DNA from: Methanomassiliicoccaceae archaeon
Lineage (GTDB): Archaea; Thermoplasmatota; Thermoplasmata; Methanomassiliicoccales; Methanomethylophilaceae
Assembly (NCBI GenBank): GCA_031260545.1
Contig: JAIRJQ010000045.1
Location: 1 to 13,255 of the forward strand
Direction of reading: 5' to 3'
DNA: 13,255 nucleotides
The notes beneath the pieces were generated by a model, which saw only the letters and a list, made by a program, of their open reading frames with translations, was not told the origin of the DNA and did not search any database. Of the stretch, positions 13,068 to 13,255 are shown piece by piece (position 1 is the stretch's first letter; each line of letters opens with the position of its first letter). A program made the position numbers and the translations under genes.

Positions 13068-13205
13068 ATGAGGGACAAAAACGGAGAGAGAACGAACAAC
13101 GAAAGAACGGCGGGCGTGTCGGCCAAGGGTTCGAATCCCTTCAAGCCCGCTCTGAAAATACCGAAACATTTTGAAATGGTAATGTTATATCGGATTGTGT
13201 TATAA
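13068..13205 (+). CDS. possible 45-residue chimeric small ORF across the right att site
   Basis: An ATG at 13068 preceded by AAGGA (13054-13058, nine-base spacer) opens 45 codons that run through the tRNA-derived repeat, where the T arm is read as KGSNPFKPA. The frame ends in TAA (13203-13205), overlapping the ATG of the VOC gene by one base. The N-terminal part (MRDKNGERTNNERTAG) lies in the island and the C-terminal part in the flank. Chance is a real possibility. The good ribosome binding site and stop-start overlap are the reasons to list it. Confidence 0.25.
   Translation: MRDKNGERTNNERTAGVSAKGSNPFKPALKIPKHFEMVMLYRIVL
13112..13151 (+). pseudogene. right attachment repeat forming a truncated tRNA-Lys-like remnant
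   Basis: Bases 13124-13151 repeat tRNA-Lys 11101-11128 exactly (attR-like). To the left, GGGCGTGT (13112-13119) matches the tRNA 5' end GGGCTTGT at seven of eight bases, and TCGGC precedes the repeat where the tRNA has TCGGA. The result looks like a tRNA-Lys lacking the D and anticodon arms. Acceptor halves could still pair with one mismatch above an intact T arm, giving a minihelix-like shape. It cannot be a functional standard tRNA. The repeat is certain. The remnant reading is inference. Confidence 0.6.
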
Positions 13206-13255
13206 TGAAAATCAATCCATATTTGTACTTTAACGGCAACGCCGTGGAAGCGATC
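13205..13255 (+). CDS. VOC / PhnB-like (glyoxalase superfamily) protein, N-terminal fragment
   Basis: The last 17 codons encode MKINPYLYFNGNAVEAI. This matches the start of PhnB-like proteins of the vicinal oxygen chelate superfamily (typically M-K-x-N-P-Y-L-x-F-N-G-N-x-E-E-A), which are small metal-dependent or metal-free enzymes and resistance-type proteins. The rest lies beyond the window, so activity cannot be judged. It starts 54 bases after the right attachment repeat and is probably the first native gene flanking the island, unless the island extends further right. Confidence 0.7.
   Translation, partial: MKINPYLYFNGNAVEAI

Larger units (their letters stand above)
11129..13151 (+). mobile_element. 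tRNA-Lys-targeted island of two single-gene cassettes (non-autonomous or decayed)
   Basis: The segment is bounded by 28-bp direct repeats of the tRNA-Lys 3' end. An internal, shorter tRNA-derived copy ends at 12445-12447 and splits it into a fic cassette (about 1.3 kb) and an unknown-gene cassette (about 0.7 kb). The second is much more AT-rich: two sampled 60-base lines have 18 and 21 G+C, against 31 in a fic line. Its gene ends in TAA while nearly all neighbours end in TGA. No integrase, recombinase, replication gene or terminal inverted repeat is visible, so mobility would need an enzyme in trans, or the island is a remnant. Confidence 0.7.

Noticed and set aside
11129..13151. An autonomous integrated virus or plasmid with the integrase gene hidden in the island.
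   Set aside because: Neither strand of the island holds a frame of integrase length beyond fic and the 170-residue gene, and no tyrosine-recombinase R-H-R-Y pattern was seen.

Overview
The window reads as an archaeal chromosome segment of roughly balanced G+C. Archaeal markers are a pantoate kinase, an archaeal-type CoaBC, a DUF357 protein, a GINS replication subunit, a split glycine decarboxylase and TATA-box/leaderless-style promoters. Gene content and style suggest a euryarchaeon of the class Thermoplasmata, possibly Methanomassiliicoccales. That placement is inference, because no methanogenesis or pyrrolysine gene lies in the window. Of the 15 complete named genes (sORFs excluded), 13 end in TGA. 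The exceptions are one TAG (Toprim gene) and one TAA (the AT-rich foreign gene near the right end).

Layout. Bases 1-348 (+) hold the tail of an unknown gene and a DUF357 gene. Bases 332-2373 (-) are a coaBC-pantoate kinase operon for archaeal coenzyme A synthesis. A hairpin-rich spacer (2533-2613) separates it from a CPA2-type cation/proton antiporter (2620-3930, -). A MarR-family regulator lies upstream at 4250-4675 (-). Two pairs of near-identical 11-bp operator-like motifs, both with a 16-bp period, sit upstream of the antiporter and directly upstream of marR. This suggests one autoregulated switch controlling both genes. Next comes a tightly packed gcvPA-gcvPB-tmk operon (8084 down to 4755, -). 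It is followed by a DUF167-Toprim pair (8873-8170, -), a divergent GINS gene (8969-9661, +), and a CBS-domain/metallo-beta-lactamase pair (10917-9651, -).

The accessory part begins at tRNA-Lys(CTT), 11053-11126. The 3' end of this tRNA recurs twice downstream: as a 28-bp perfect direct repeat at 13124-13151 and as a shorter degenerate copy at 12427-12447. These copies divide about 2 kb into two single-gene cassettes. The first carries a Fic protein with an N-terminal antitoxin-like segment and a C-terminal winged helix. The second carries an AT-rich gene of unknown function. No integrase is present, so this looks like a non-autonomous or decayed tRNA-targeted island built by successive insertions. 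An 11-bp triple tandem repeat and two hairpins lie between the fic stop and the middle tRNA copy. The last 51 bases begin a VOC/PhnB-like gene in the native flank.

The observations most worth following are the tandem tRNA-derived cassette structure, the short tRNA-like remnant at its far end, the paired MarR operators, and the small open frames in the antiporter leader and across the right attachment junction.
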